A stretch of DNA of 50,887 nucleotides from Cyclobacteriaceae bacterium (lineage in GTDB: Bacteria > Bacteroidota > Bacteroidia > Cytophagales > Cyclobacteriaceae): assembly GCA_947458475.1 (NCBI GenBank), contig CANGZP010000008.1, forward strand, positions 1 through 50,887, in the 5' to 3' direction. Positions 27,685-36,648 of the stretch are shown here, piece after piece. The notes beneath the pieces are model-generated. The model saw only the letters and a list, made by a program, of their open reading frames with translations, made no database searches and was not told the DNA's origin. Each line of letters starts with the position of its first letter. The stretch's first letter is position 1. A program made the translations under genes and the position numbers.

Positions 27685-27709
27685 GTACCTGGTACTTGGT
27701 ACATTGTAC
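27685..27709 (+). repeat. Short tandem heptad repeat
   Basis: Three tandem heptads, GTACCTG, GTACTTG and GTACATT, end in a further GTAC (27685-27709). It is in the 3' spacer of aspS and has no evident function. Confidence 0.6.
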
Positions 27710-27726
27710 TAAAGTCTATTGACAAA

Positions 27727-29481
27727 TTATTTTTTCAAAGCTACCCGAATGGATAATTCCTCCAACTGTTCATCAGCCAAGGTGCTCGGTGAATCAATCA
27801 TTACGTCTCTACCCGAATTGTTTTTAGGGAAGGCAATGTAATCTCGAATGGAGTCTGAACCTCCAAAAATGGCACAAAGTCGATCGAATCCAAAGGCAAT
27901 CCCTCCGTGTGGAGGAGCACCAAATTCAAAGGCCTCCAACAAAAATCCAAATTGCTTTTGCGCTTCCTCCTCGGTAAATCCAAGGTGCGTGAACATCAGC
28001 TGCTGCGTAGCGCGATCGTGGATACGGATGGATCCTCCACCTACTTCTACCCCATTGATCACTAAATCATAGGCATTGGCACGCACTGCTCCCGGATCAG
28101 ACTCCAGCAAGGGGATATCTTCTCGCTTGGGAGAGGTGAAGGGATGGTGCATGGCATGGAAACGCTGAGATTCCTCATCCCATTCCAAAAGCGGGAAGTC
28201 CACTACCCAAAGCGGCACAAATACAGATCGGTCTCTCAATCCTAGCTCTTCACCCATTTTTAGGCGTAACTCGGAGAGTTGCTTGCGCGTGGATTTTTCA
28301 TCGCCGCTGAGGACCAAGAGCAAATCTCCAGGCGCAGCGCCGCAGGCATCTGCCCAAGACTTCAATTGTTCTTGCGAATAAAATTTATCTACACTGGACT
28401 TGAGTACACCATCTTGTTGGTAGCGTACATAGATCAATCCTTTAGCACCAATTTGTGGTCGCTTTACCCATTCAGTCAACTCATCCAGCTGCTTACGAGT
28501 ATATTCTCCAGCACCTTTGGCGCAGATCCCTAGCGCAATTTCCGCTTGATCAATGACCGCAAAGCCAGCCCCTTTGGCAAGGGCAGTCAGGTCCACAAAT
28601 TTCATGTCAAACCGCAAATCAGGTTTGTCATTGCCATAGAATTTCATGGCATCGGCATAGGTCAGGTGAGGAACATGGCCTAGATCCACTCCTTTTACGG
28701 ATTGAAATAGGTGTTTGACGAGTCCTTCAAAGGTATGGAGGATGTCTTCCTGATTGACGAAGGCCATTTCACAGTCTATCTGCGTAAATTCCGGCTGACG
28801 GTCTGCACGCAAATCCTCATCACGGAAGCATTTGACAATTTGAAAATAGCGGTCAAAACCACTCACCATCAAGAGCTGCTTGAAGGTCTGTGGAGATTGT
28901 GGCAAAGCATAAAATTCGCCTGGATTCACACGGCTAGGTACCACAAAATCACGGGCACCCTCAGGAGTAGATTTAATCAAGACGGGAGTTTCTACTTCGA
29001 TAAACTGTTGCTTATCCATGTAAATCCGTGTTTCCTGCATCATGCGGTGACGGAGCTGTAGCTTTTCACGGATCACATTTCTACGAAGGTCTAGGTAACG
29101 GTAGCGCATGCGCAGCTCATCCCCACCATCCGTATCGTCTTCAATAATAAAGGGGGGCACCTTGGCGGCATTCAATACCGTAAGTTCCTCCACCTTGATT
29201 TCAATATCCCCAGTTGGCATTTTATCATTCTTGGCAGTTCGCTCCACCACCGTACCTGTAGCTTGCACCACAAATTCTCTTCCGAGCTGGGCTGCTTTTT
29301 CGAGTAGGCTTTTGTCAGTAGAACCTTCTTCAAAAATCAACTGGGTGAGCCCATAGCGGTCCCTCAAGTCTACCCAAATCAAGCCTCCTTTATTTCTAAC
29401 GCGCTGTACCCAGCCGGCCAAAGTGATTTGTTGATTGACATGATGAAGGCGTAGTTCGCCACAGGTATGCGTTCTTAACAT
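27727..29481 (-). CDS. aspS: Aspartyl-tRNA synthetase
   Basis: 584 residues, the bacterial-type length. The OB-fold anticodon-binding domain is at about 1-105 ([20 protein letters not shown]). The class II catalytic core includes motif 2 ([20 protein letters not shown]) and motif 3 ([16 protein letters not shown]). The GAD insertion domain characteristic of bacterial AspRS lies between them (about 290-410). It charges tRNA-Asp, with the downstream possibility of Asp-tRNA-Asn if the organism uses the indirect Asn pathway. The end LSIRVALKK is complete. It is monocistronic, with a TATCTTTG box 26 nt before the ATG. Confidence 0.98.
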   Translation of the reverse strand: MLRTHTCGELRLHHVNQQITLAGWVQRVRNKGGLIWVDLRDRYGLTQLIFEEGSTDKSLLEKAAQLGREFVVQATGTVVERTAKNDKMPTGDIEIKVEELTVLNAAKVPPFIIEDDTDGGDELRMRYRYLDLRRNVIREKLQLRHRMMQETRIYMDKQQFIEVETPVLIKSTPEGARDFVVPSRVNPGEFYALPQSPQTFKQLLMVSGFDRYFQIVKCFRDEDLRADRQPEFTQIDCEMAFVNQEDILHTFEGLVKHLFQSVKGVDLGHVPHLTYADAMKFYGNDKPDLRFDMKFVDLTALAKGAGFAVIDQAEIALGICAKGAGEYTRKQLDELTEWVKRPQIGAKGLIYVRYQQDGVLKSSVDKFYSQEQLKSWADACGAAPGDLLLVLSGDEKSTRKQLSELRLKMGEELGLRDRSVFVPLWVVDFPLLEWDEESQRFHAMHHPFTSPKREDIPLLESDPGAVRANAYDLVINGVEVGGGSIRIHDRATQQLMFTHLGFTEEEAQKQFGFLLEAFEFGAPPHGGIAFGFDRLCAIFGGSDSIRDYIAFPKNNSGRDVMIDSPSTLADEQLEELSIRVALKK

Positions 29482-29506
29482 GACTTATTCCTAATTTTTG
29501 GGAGTT

Positions 29507-29514
29507 CAAAGATA
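29507..29514 (-). promoter_or_regulatory. -7 element of aspS
   Basis: TATCTTTG on the minus strand matches TAnnTTTG exactly and lies 26 nt before the ATG. No convincing -33. Confidence 0.6.
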
Positions 29515-29781
29515 AATAAATGCGACAGAGAACGATAGCTATATCCCAAGATTCCCCTGTTGAAGTTTATTTTTCTTCTCTTTTTTTACCTAACCCATCA
29601 AAACTGCTGGTCTCCACAACCATCAATTGGATCGATTCCTAATTTCAAAAAATGTAAATAATCGTTAAAAAAAGGCCTTTACTGGCTAATTTGTTTCTGC
29701 TTTTTAGGAAAAAAGACATCTTTTGGCTTGTTTGGTGGTCCAAAAAAATAGGGGTCAGCTGCTGCCCTCGATTCGCTTCGA

Positions 29782-31071
29782 ATGAAAAAAAATTGGATTG
29801 GTTCCATTGCCCTACTCCTTTCGATTGTCCTCATCCTGGTGTACCAAAAGGATCTGGGGCTCTTTCCTGCCTTATTTTCCCCTCAAGATCAATCCAGCAG
29901 GGATAGCGTAGCTTCCAACCCGGACAAATTTCTCTATGGCATCAATGTCAGCGGGCTAAAGATTGTGGAAGGCACGGTTGCGAAGAATCAAACCCTTGCC
30001 ACCCTACTCACCCCCTTCAATGTTCCCTACCAAATCATCGATGAACTGGCAAATAAATCAGAGGAGGTTTTTGATGTGCGCAGGATCGCTGCCGACAAAA
30101 AATTTACGGTAATCACTCCACCCAACTCATCCAAGGCCCAATTTTTCATTTACGAGCCCAATCCCGCTGAGTTTGTCGTCTTCAACTTGGACTCCGCCAC
30201 GCTCTATCGGGCAGAAAAGCCTGCCATCACGCGTAAGCGAGAAGTGGGAGGCATCATCAGCAGCTCCTTGTACAATGCCATGGTGGACAAGGGCATCTCT
30301 CCCGAATTGATTGATGAGTTTGCAGATCTTTACGGATGGTCAGTGGATTTTCAGTCTTTGCAAAAAGGGGATGTATACAAAGTCGTTTTTGAAGAAAAAG
30401 TGATTGAAGACAAGGTCGTCTCCATCTCTGGAATTCATTTCGCTTATTTTAACCACAAAGGAGAGGAGATGCATGCCATCCCTTTTGCCCAAAATGGTCA
30501 ACTTACCTTTTTTAACCAAGCCGGTAAAAGTTTCAAAAAAGCCTTTCTTCGGGACCCCTTAAAATACACCCGAATCAGTTCTCGCTACAATTTAAATCGC
30601 TTTCATCCTGTACAAAAGCGATACAAAGCACATTTGGGCACCGACTATGCCGCACCTACAGGAACCGAAATACGAACGGTAGGAGATGGAACCGTGCTAG
30701 AGGCCAGCTATTCCTCGGCCAACGGGAACTATGTCAAGATCAAGCACAACGAAACCTACACCACCCAGTACCTACACCTCTCAAAGATTAGTAGAAATCT
30801 AAGGAGAGGAGACCGCGTGAAGCAGGGACAAGTCATTGGCTATGTGGGAAGCACCGGATTGGCAACAGGGCCTCACCTCTGCTTTCGTTTTTGGAAAAAT
30901 GGAAAGCAAGAAGATTGGTTGAAGGAAACTATTCCACCAACTGAGCCAATTTCTCAAGCCAACTTGACCGCATTTAACCAAAAAAAGGTCGAAATCATGA
31001 AGTTGTTGGCAGCAATCGATCCCACAGTGGATGATCGTTTGTTAGCCAGTGCAAACAAGAGCCGTCAGTGA
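29782..31071 (+). CDS. M23-family peptidoglycan endopeptidase
   Basis: 429 residues. One N-terminal membrane segment (about 5-21) anchors a periplasmic chain with an OapA/LysM-like region (about 55-270). The lysostaphin-type M23 domain (about 285-385) contains HLGTDYAAPTGTEI (zinc ligands H and D) and YLHLSKI. The third motif reads TGPHLCFRFW, so the usual H-x-H is H-x-C. The Cys could replace the third zinc ligand. I believe the same form occurs in related Bacteroidota proteins, but I cannot verify this here. Its likely role is cleaving peptide cross-links during growth. It lies 48 bp upstream of the rluF-like gene. Confidence 0.88.
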   Translation: MKKNWIGSIALLLSIVLILVYQKDLGLFPALFSPQDQSSRDSVASNPDKFLYGINVSGLKIVEGTVAKNQTLATLLTPFNVPYQIIDELANKSEEVFDVRRIAADKKFTVITPPNSSKAQFFIYEPNPAEFVVFNLDSATLYRAEKPAITRKREVGGIISSSLYNAMVDKGISPELIDEFADLYGWSVDFQSLQKGDVYKVVFEEKVIEDKVVSISGIHFAYFNHKGEEMHAIPFAQNGQLTFFNQAGKSFKKAFLRDPLKYTRISSRYNLNRFHPVQKRYKAHLGTDYAAPTGTEIRTVGDGTVLEASYSSANGNYVKIKHNETYTTQYLHLSKISRNLRRGDRVKQGQVIGYVGSTGLATGPHLCFRFWKNGKQEDWLKETIPPTEPISQANLTAFNQKKVEIMKLLAAIDPTVDDRLLASANKSRQ

Positions 31072-31119
31072 GACTTTTTTAATTTAACTTGCTAGTCCAA
31101 TTGTGTACTGCCTAGTTTT

Positions 31120-31848
31120 ATGAGTCAAGAACCCTCCATTCGGATCAATAAATACCTTAGCGAAGTAGGTTTTTGCTCTCGTAGAGCTGCAGATGGGCTA
31201 TTGGAACAAGGCCGGATCACCATCAATGGCAAGATTCCCGAAATGGGCACCCAAGTCTTCCCTCAGGACGAGGTGCGCGTAGATGGGCAACTGGTCGGGA
31301 AGCCCAAGCAACAGCACGTTTACATTGCTTTCAACAAGCCCGTGGGAATTGTTTCTACCACAGATACGCTAGGGGAAAAAGACAACATCATTGATTTTAT
31401 AGGCCATCCCGAACGGATTTTCCCAATTGGAAGGCTGGATAAAGACAGCGAAGGGCTGATCCTGCTAACCAGTGAGGGGGATTTGGTCAATAAAATCCTA
31501 CGGTCAAAGAATAACCACGAAAAGGAATATGTGGTGACCGTGGACAAGCCGCTCCATCCTAGTTTCACACAACGGATGAGTGCAGGCATTCCCATCTTGG
31601 ATACCGTAACTGCTCCCTGTACGGTAGAGATCATCAACAAGTTTAAGTTTCGGATTATCCTCAAGCAAGGGTTGAATCGGCAGATTCGCCGAATGTGTAG
31701 CTACCTTGGGTACCAAGTCACCCAGCTCAAGCGGATCCGCATCATGCACATTCAACTCGATCTCGCCGTTGGAAAATGGAGAGACCTGAGTGACAAGGAG
31801 CTGGCCCAACTCAATCTCCTCATTCAGGATAGTTCCAAAACGATTTAA
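31120..31848 (+). CDS. rluF: RluF/RsuA-family rRNA pseudouridine synthase
   Basis: 242 residues. An N-terminal S4 domain (IRINKYLSEVGFCSRRAADG, about 6-25) and a catalytic domain with the RsuA/RluB/RluF signature PIGRLDKDSEGLILLTSEG (about 104-122, catalytic Asp in GRLD) are clear, as is the C-terminal GLNRQIRRMCSYLGYQV. Length and the CSRRAAD-type S4 sequence favour RluF (23S rRNA U2604 in E. coli), but RluB or RluE-like specificity is possible. It follows the M23 gene by 48 bp and may be cotranscribed. Confidence 0.9.
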   Translation: MSQEPSIRINKYLSEVGFCSRRAADGLLEQGRITINGKIPEMGTQVFPQDEVRVDGQLVGKPKQQHVYIAFNKPVGIVSTTDTLGEKDNIIDFIGHPERIFPIGRLDKDSEGLILLTSEGDLVNKILRSKNNHEKEYVVTVDKPLHPSFTQRMSAGIPILDTVTAPCTVEIINKFKFRIILKQGLNRQIRRMCSYLGYQVTQLKRIRIMHIQLDLAVGKWRDLSDKELAQLNLLIQDSSKTI

Positions 31849-31944
31849 ATTGGGTTTATAACTAATTACTAGAGCCTCCTATAATTTATTTTTAGTCAAC
31901 TCATTATTTTTCAATATTTACCTAGGCAATTATAGTCCCCACTA

Positions 31945-34617
31945 ATGAGCACAAACAGAAAAAAAGTACCCCTAATTTTTTTTGCATTTCTTTTAACTTT
32001 TAGTCTTAATGCCCAGAATAAGGCTATTGTAGAATCACTGAAGGCAAATCAAATTTCCATACTGGAAATAAATACGATTGGCAGTTTGCCAATCACTTCA
32101 AAACTCGATTACCAGAAAGCAGAATATTTATTTTATGATTCAAAGAAGAATTTTTCTGTTTTGAAAGATTCCACAGAAATAAAGGGACGAGGCAATTCAA
32201 CCTGGGAATATCCTAAAAAACCGTTCCGGTTAAAACTGTATAAATCCAAAACTATAGGTGATCTGCCAGCCAGCAGACATTGGGCACTACTTGCCAATTT
32301 TGAAGATAAGTCTGGTTCTAGGACCAAATTAGCTTCAGATTTAGGCCTATACATTGGTATTGGCTATACACCAAGAAGCATTCCTGTGGAGGTAGTTTTA
32401 AATGGTGAACATTTAGGCAGCTATCAATTGATTGAGGTTCCAAAAATTGCTTCAAACCGAATTGATATCACTGAAGTAAATACCAAAAACAATATTACAA
32501 GTGGAGGGGTAATTTTTGAACTTGACCTGAGATTAGGGGAGCAATATAATTTTTTTACAAATGCAGGTGTTCCAATTACGATTAAGGATCCCGATGACCT
32601 AAACGCCAAGACACCACAGGCTGCTCAGGTTCATTTTAATTACCTAAAAAACATATTAATGACCGCTGAAGACGCACTATTTAACGAAAAATTTAGAGAT
32701 CCAAACATAGGGTATGCTAAACATTTTAATGTTGAATCAGTGATTGACTTTTACCTGGTCCAAGAGATTCTTAAAAATTTTGACATTGGCGAGTATTCAG
32801 TTTTTAAATACATCGACACCAAGAATAAGAATAAAATTACCTACGGTCCTATTTGGGATTTCGATCTCAGCGCAGGAAATCGGGAGGGCCCCTTAGGATT
32901 TAAAGCTTCAGTAGAGAATGCCTGGTTTAGACGTTTTTTTGAAGATGAGAATTTTGAAACCAAAGTGAAGGAAAAATGGGGTAAAATTCGGGAGAACCTT
33001 TTGTCCACAATGATGTATTCAATTAATCAGAACGCTAGATCAATAAATGCTTCACAAGAATTGAATACCGCACTTTGGGGATATTGGCAATGGGGAAATA
33101 ATAGAACATTTACAGAAGATGTTTCCTTCCTTAAAATATGGTTATATGAAAGAGTCCAATGGCTAGACAATCAATGGTCTGATACACCAATCAAATTCAA
33201 TCCTATTGTTTTTGATCAAGAGGTTCAAACAGGAGAAGATGTTCCATTGACCATCGAATTAACCGATTCAGAAAGTAATTCAGTCAATACAAATTTTTTC
33301 ATTGCAGTACCACCCACAAAAGGGGTCATTGAACAACAAGGCAACACTAATAAATTCACGTATACGCCCTTTGAAAATGAGAATGGGGAAGACAAATTTT
33401 ACTTTAGCAGTGGAATAATCGGATCTGTAGGTTTGGATACAGGTAGGGTAGTAATCAACATATCCCCAATTAATGACAAACCACAAACAAAGGATGTATT
33501 GGATAGCCTCTACGAAGATACCATCCTTGAAAGGCTAGGATTGGAAGGATTAAAGAAACATACAAAGGATCCAGAAGGAGATCCTTTAAGCTTTGTGTTA
33601 ATCAGCCCGACAAAAAATGGGGAAATTAAATTAAATGGTGATGGTTCTATAGTATACACGCCAGAAAAGGATTTTTTTGGAAAAGATTCCTTTTCCTTCG
33701 TAGCAAAAGACAATGAATATTCCAGTGATACGTCTACCTATAGTTTTGAGGTAATTCCTGTAAACGATCGACCCTTAACCAGGGATGCAATGGATAGCCT
33801 TGATGAAGACACGAAAATTGAGAGGCTAGGTTTGGAAGGATTAAAAAAACACGCTACAGATCCAGATGGTGATGTACTTAGCTTTAAATTAATTCAATCG
33901 ACTAGAAATGGAAGCCTTAAATTAAATCAAGATGGATCATTCGTATACCTGCCAGATACGGATTATTTTGGAAGTGATTTTTTCTCTTTCGTGGCACAAG
34001 ACAAAGAATATGCTAGTGATACGGCAATTTATAGTTTGCAAGTAATGCCAATTAATGATCGACCAGTCATAAGAAAGGATAGCCTTGTTTATCAAATATT
34101 TACAACCGGAAAAATAGTATTAGAGGACAAAGAGAATTGGAAGACCAATTTCTCAGACATCGATAATGATAGTCAAGATCTTATCCCTGTATTTGATGAG
34201 GGGCTCAGTGGCGGAAAAATCTTAACTGAAGACAATAAGCTTGTCTATTACCCCAATAAAAATTTCGTGGGGGTCGATAAAATAAGTTATAGAATTAAGG
34301 ACTCAGAAGCTTTTTCGCTTCCTGCGATTATTTATATCCGCATACTTTCTGAGGATATTCAATCTTTTGAAAGTTTGAACTTATACCCTAATCCAAATTC
34401 AGGGGACTTTTATATTGATAACTTGTATGCAGATCAAGCTTTAATTTTTGATTTGAATGGGAGAAAATTAGATAACTATAAATTTGAACAGGTAGGACCA
34501 AGAATTCATATCAAGGTATATAATTACCAACATGGAATTCATTTCCTTTACCTTCTTTATGAGAATCGGGTTATTGGATTTAAAAAAGTTTTATTTAATG
34601 GAATGGAACTGAACTAA
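31945..34617 (+). CDS. CotH-like kinase surface protein with tandem cadherin-like modules and T9SS tail
   Basis: 890 residues. A signal peptide (about 1-23, ending SLNAQ) is followed by a CotH-type domain (about 25-400), a secreted protein-kinase-like fold. Its landmarks are IKGRGNSTWEYPKKPFRL (about 79-96), HWALLANFEDKSGSRTK, and the acidic metal-site pattern GPIWDFDLSAGNREG (about 306-320). Two adjacent cadherin/tandem-95-like modules, 97 residues each, follow (about 511-704), then a related third segment. The end is a T9SS sorting domain with LNLYPNPNSGDFYI, so it is exported to the cell surface. The gene is visibly more AT-rich than its neighbours. That, with the near-identical tandem modules, suggests recent acquisition or expansion. 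CotH kinase activity is known for some family members; for this one it is inferred. Confidence 0.9.
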   Translation: MSTNRKKVPLIFFAFLLTFSLNAQNKAIVESLKANQISILEINTIGSLPITSKLDYQKAEYLFYDSKKNFSVLKDSTEIKGRGNSTWEYPKKPFRLKLYKSKTIGDLPASRHWALLANFEDKSGSRTKLASDLGLYIGIGYTPRSIPVEVVLNGEHLGSYQLIEVPKIASNRIDITEVNTKNNITSGGVIFELDLRLGEQYNFFTNAGVPITIKDPDDLNAKTPQAAQVHFNYLKNILMTAEDALFNEKFRDPNIGYAKHFNVESVIDFYLVQEILKNFDIGEYSVFKYIDTKNKNKITYGPIWDFDLSAGNREGPLGFKASVENAWFRRFFEDENFETKVKEKWGKIRENLLSTMMYSINQNARSINASQELNTALWGYWQWGNNRTFTEDVSFLKIWLYERVQWLDNQWSDTPIKFNPIVFDQEVQTGEDVPLTIELTDSESNSVNTNFFIAVPPTKGVIEQQGNTNKFTYTPFENENGEDKFYFSSGIIGSVGLDTGRVVINISPINDKPQTKDVLDSLYEDTILERLGLEGLKKHTKDPEGDPLSFVLISPTKNGEIKLNGDGSIVYTPEKDFFGKDSFSFVAKDNEYSSDTSTYSFEVIPVNDRPLTRDAMDSLDEDTKIERLGLEGLKKHATDPDGDVLSFKLIQSTRNGSLKLNQDGSFVYLPDTDYFGSDFFSFVAQDKEYASDTAIYSLQVMPINDRPVIRKDSLVYQIFTTGKIVLEDKENWKTNFSDIDNDSQDLIPVFDEGLSGGKILTEDNKLVYYPNKNFVGVDKISYRIKDSEAFSLPAIIYIRILSEDIQSFESLNLYPNPNSGDFYIDNLYADQALIFDLNGRKLDNYKFEQVGPRIHIKVYNYQHGIHFLYLLYENRVIGFKKVLFNGMELN
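33501..34082 (+). repeat. Tandem 291-bp coding duplication in the CotH gene
   Basis: Two copies start at 33501 and 33792 with an exact 291-bp (97-codon) offset. They share the words GGATAGCCT, GAAGGATTAAA and similar blocks at the DNA level. A third, more diverged copy may begin near 34080. This is an internal module expansion rather than a mobile element. Confidence 0.85.
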
Positions 34618-34736
34618 AGTTCAATTGAATCTTCCAAAAATAAAAGGATCTAACATTACACTTATTGAAGATGTTAAGGTAAAAACCTTCAAATTTGAAA
34701 AGGTAATTTTCCATAGCTTCTCTATGATTTCCAGAT

Positions 34737-36164
34737 ATGACCCAGCTTTCTGACTTTCGCCCTTCACCCGCTGAACTTTTTGCTAGCCAGCTCCCCACGT
34801 CCATCGCATGGAGAACCTCCACACTTGCAGAGCGGAAGGAACGCTTGCTCAAGCTTTTGAATTGGATCAATTCCCACCAGGAAGCCATCCGCGAGGCACT
34901 TTGGAAGGATTTCAGTAAACCAGCACCCGAGGTAGACCTCAATGAGATCTTTCCCGTGACCTCGGAAATCAAGCATTGCCTCAAAAACCTTAGCGCTTGG
35001 ATGCGGCCTCAACCGCAACCGACTCCGCTTCCCATGCTCGGCACTTCGGCGTTTATTGTCGCTGAACCTAAAGGAAGGGCACTGCTAATTTCCCCTTGGA
35101 ATTTTCCCTTCAACCTTGCCATTGGACCCTTGGTGTCTGCACTTGCTGCTGGATGTCCTGCGATTCTGAAGCCTTCAGAATACGCCCCACATACCGCTCA
35201 GCTTGTTCAAGACCTCGTGAGCGAACTCTTTGCTCCGCATGAGGTGGCGGTTTGTCTGGGAGAAAAAGAAGTGGCCTCGGAGCTTTTGGGGCTACCTTTC
35301 GACCATGTTTTCTTCACTGGAAGCCCACAAGTAGGTAAAATTGTGATGCAAGCAGCAGCACAAAACTTAAGTTCTGTTACGCTAGAACTAGGAGGAAAAT
35401 CTCCAGTTATTATTGACGCTTCTGCAGACTTAACCGATGCTGCGGAAAAATTGATTTGGGGCAAGTTTGTCAACTGTGGCCAAACCTGTATTGCTCCTGA
35501 TTACATCTTGGTGCCTGAGGATAAAAAGGAGGCTTTGATCAATGAGGCGCAAATTGCTTTGACGCGCTACTACAATCCAGAAGGAAAAGGAGTCATGCAA
35601 AGTCCAGACTATGCCCGACTGATCAATCGCAAGCACTTTGATCGAATTCGGCAGATGCTGGAGGATGCAGTTCAAAAAGGCGCTAAGATAGAAGCTGGAG
35701 GAGAGGTAGACGAGGAGACGAGGTACATTGCACCAACTATTCTTTCCGGGATTGGAAAGGACATGCTGGTCTTTCAAGAGGAAATTTTCGGCCCGATCCT
35801 CCCGATACTTACCTACACCCAAATCAACGATGCTTTAGCCTTGATCCATTCACAGCCCAAGCCCTTGGCTTTGTACTTTTTTGGAAAAGACGATTCGCGT
35901 GCCAAACGGGTGTTAACAGAGACGAGTTCCGGCAACCTAGTAATCAACGATTGTGTACTCCATTTTTTACACAGCGAGCTTCCTTTTGGAGGAGTCAATA
36001 ATAGTGGTATTGGAAAAGCCCACGGCAAGTTTGGGTTTTTGGCCTTTAGCAATGAAAAAGGAGTGCTGAAGCAGCGGATCGGATTCAACAACGTCAGTTT
36101 GCTACGCCCTCCGTATGGGATTCGTGTGAAGAAGTTGATCGCTACGATGATGAAGTGGTTTTAA
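34737..36164 (+). CDS. Aldehyde dehydrogenase (ALDH3-like)
   Basis: 475 residues. It oxidises aldehydes to acids with NAD(P)+. The nucleotide-binding part has SPWNFPFNLAIGPLVSALAA (about 119-138) and KPSEYAP. The general base is E217 in VTLELGGKSP and the nucleophile C251 in FVNCGQTCIAPDY. Length (475) and C-terminal sequence (PPYGIRVKKLIATMMKWF) match the class 3 / YwdH-AldH-type group, often acting on medium-chain or aromatic aldehydes and sometimes membrane-associated through the hydrophobic tail. It starts about 120 bp after the CotH gene and is followed by two dispersed repeats and the terminator of the convergent sigma-factor operon. Confidence 0.95.
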   Translation: MTQLSDFRPSPAELFASQLPTSIAWRTSTLAERKERLLKLLNWINSHQEAIREALWKDFSKPAPEVDLNEIFPVTSEIKHCLKNLSAWMRPQPQPTPLPMLGTSAFIVAEPKGRALLISPWNFPFNLAIGPLVSALAAGCPAILKPSEYAPHTAQLVQDLVSELFAPHEVAVCLGEKEVASELLGLPFDHVFFTGSPQVGKIVMQAAAQNLSSVTLELGGKSPVIIDASADLTDAAEKLIWGKFVNCGQTCIAPDYILVPEDKKEALINEAQIALTRYYNPEGKGVMQSPDYARLINRKHFDRIRQMLEDAVQKGAKIEAGGEVDEETRYIAPTILSGIGKDMLVFQEEIFGPILPILTYTQINDALALIHSQPKPLALYFFGKDDSRAKRVLTETSSGNLVINDCVLHFLHSELPFGGVNNSGIGKAHGKFGFLAFSNEKGVLKQRIGFNNVSLLRPPYGIRVKKLIATMMKWF

Positions 36165-36170
36165 AAGTAG

Positions 36171-36220
36171 TCAACAGACGACGGTCCACGGTTGACAGCA
36201 GATTCTTCTAAACTTCAAAC
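36171..36220 (+). repeat. Dispersed intergenic repeat, copy 3
   Basis: Reads CAACAGACGACGGTCCACGG then TTGACAGCAG, then a CTAAACTTC word about 10 bp later. The copy at 36262 repeats the same order, so the two form a diverged tandem pair downstream of the aldehyde dehydrogenase gene. Confidence 0.6.
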
Positions 36221-36261
36221 CTCGTTTCCACTAGGGATGGATGAAAAGGCTAAAACTTAAT

Positions 36262-36325
36262 CACAGACGATAGGCCACGGCCTACAGGCGGTTCACGGTT
36301 GACATCAGACTCTACTAAACTTCAA
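36262..36325 (+). repeat. Dispersed intergenic repeat, copy 4
   Basis: Contains CACAGACGATAGGCCACGG, then GTTCACGGTTGACATCAGAC and CTACTAAACTTC. It shares its order of words with copy 3, but has an extra segment of about 15 bp between the first two words. Confidence 0.6.
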
Positions 36326-36380
36326 TGATGGATTACCAACTAATTCAATTTTAAAAAAGAGTGGGGTTGAGCCTAAGGAA

Positions 36381-36406
36381 AAAGAAAACCCCGCCGAAGC
36401 AGGGTT
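36381..36406 (-). terminator. Intrinsic terminator of the sigma-factor operon
   Basis: On the minus strand AACCCTGC and GCGGGGTT enclose a TTCG tetraloop (36406-36387), followed by a T-rich tract. It sits 8 bp after the stop of the small partner gene. Confidence 0.92.
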
Positions 36407-36414
36407 ACCTTAGG

Positions 36415-36648
36415 TCAGACTTGTGGAAGTCCCGTAGACTGGGCCATTTTTTTAATGGCTTTCACTACTTTTTCGGAAGGTTGCAATTTTACTTGCTCCA
36501 AAAACTCCACGGTGCTCAGCAGTTCAATGTATTCTTGCATCAAAGCTTCGTCGCTGTGCAAGGCTTGCATTAAGAGTTCTTGTTCTACCTCCGACATTTC
36601 CTGATAGATATATCTAATCAGGTCATTTGGGGTAAATGATTTTATCAT
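36415..36648 (-). CDS. Small partner protein of the ECF sigma factor (possible anti-sigma-like)
   Basis: 77 residues from ATG 36648; a GTG two codons earlier is possible. The protein is mostly helical and acidic, with no membrane segment. Recognisable stretches include DLIRYIYQEMS and LSTVEFLEQV. Its 5' end overlaps the sigma gene by 26 bp in another frame, so its translation is likely coupled to that of sigma. I do not recognise a named family. Context suggests a regulator of, or companion to, the sigma factor. A classical anti-sigma factor would usually be larger and membrane-spanning, so this is only a context-based guess. Confidence 0.7.
   Translation of the reverse strand: MIKSFTPNDLIRYIYQEMSEVEQELLMQALHSDEALMQEYIELLSTVEFLEQVKLQPSEKVVKAIKKMAQSTGLPQV

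Noticed and set aside
27685-27709. GTAC heptads as an origin- or protein-binding iteron array
   Set aside because: Only three imperfect copies in a convergent 3' spacer, with no replication gene nearby.
34595-34984. Minus-strand frame between the CotH and aldehyde dehydrogenase genes
   Set aside because: Mostly antisense to the aldehyde dehydrogenase N-terminus and without family features.
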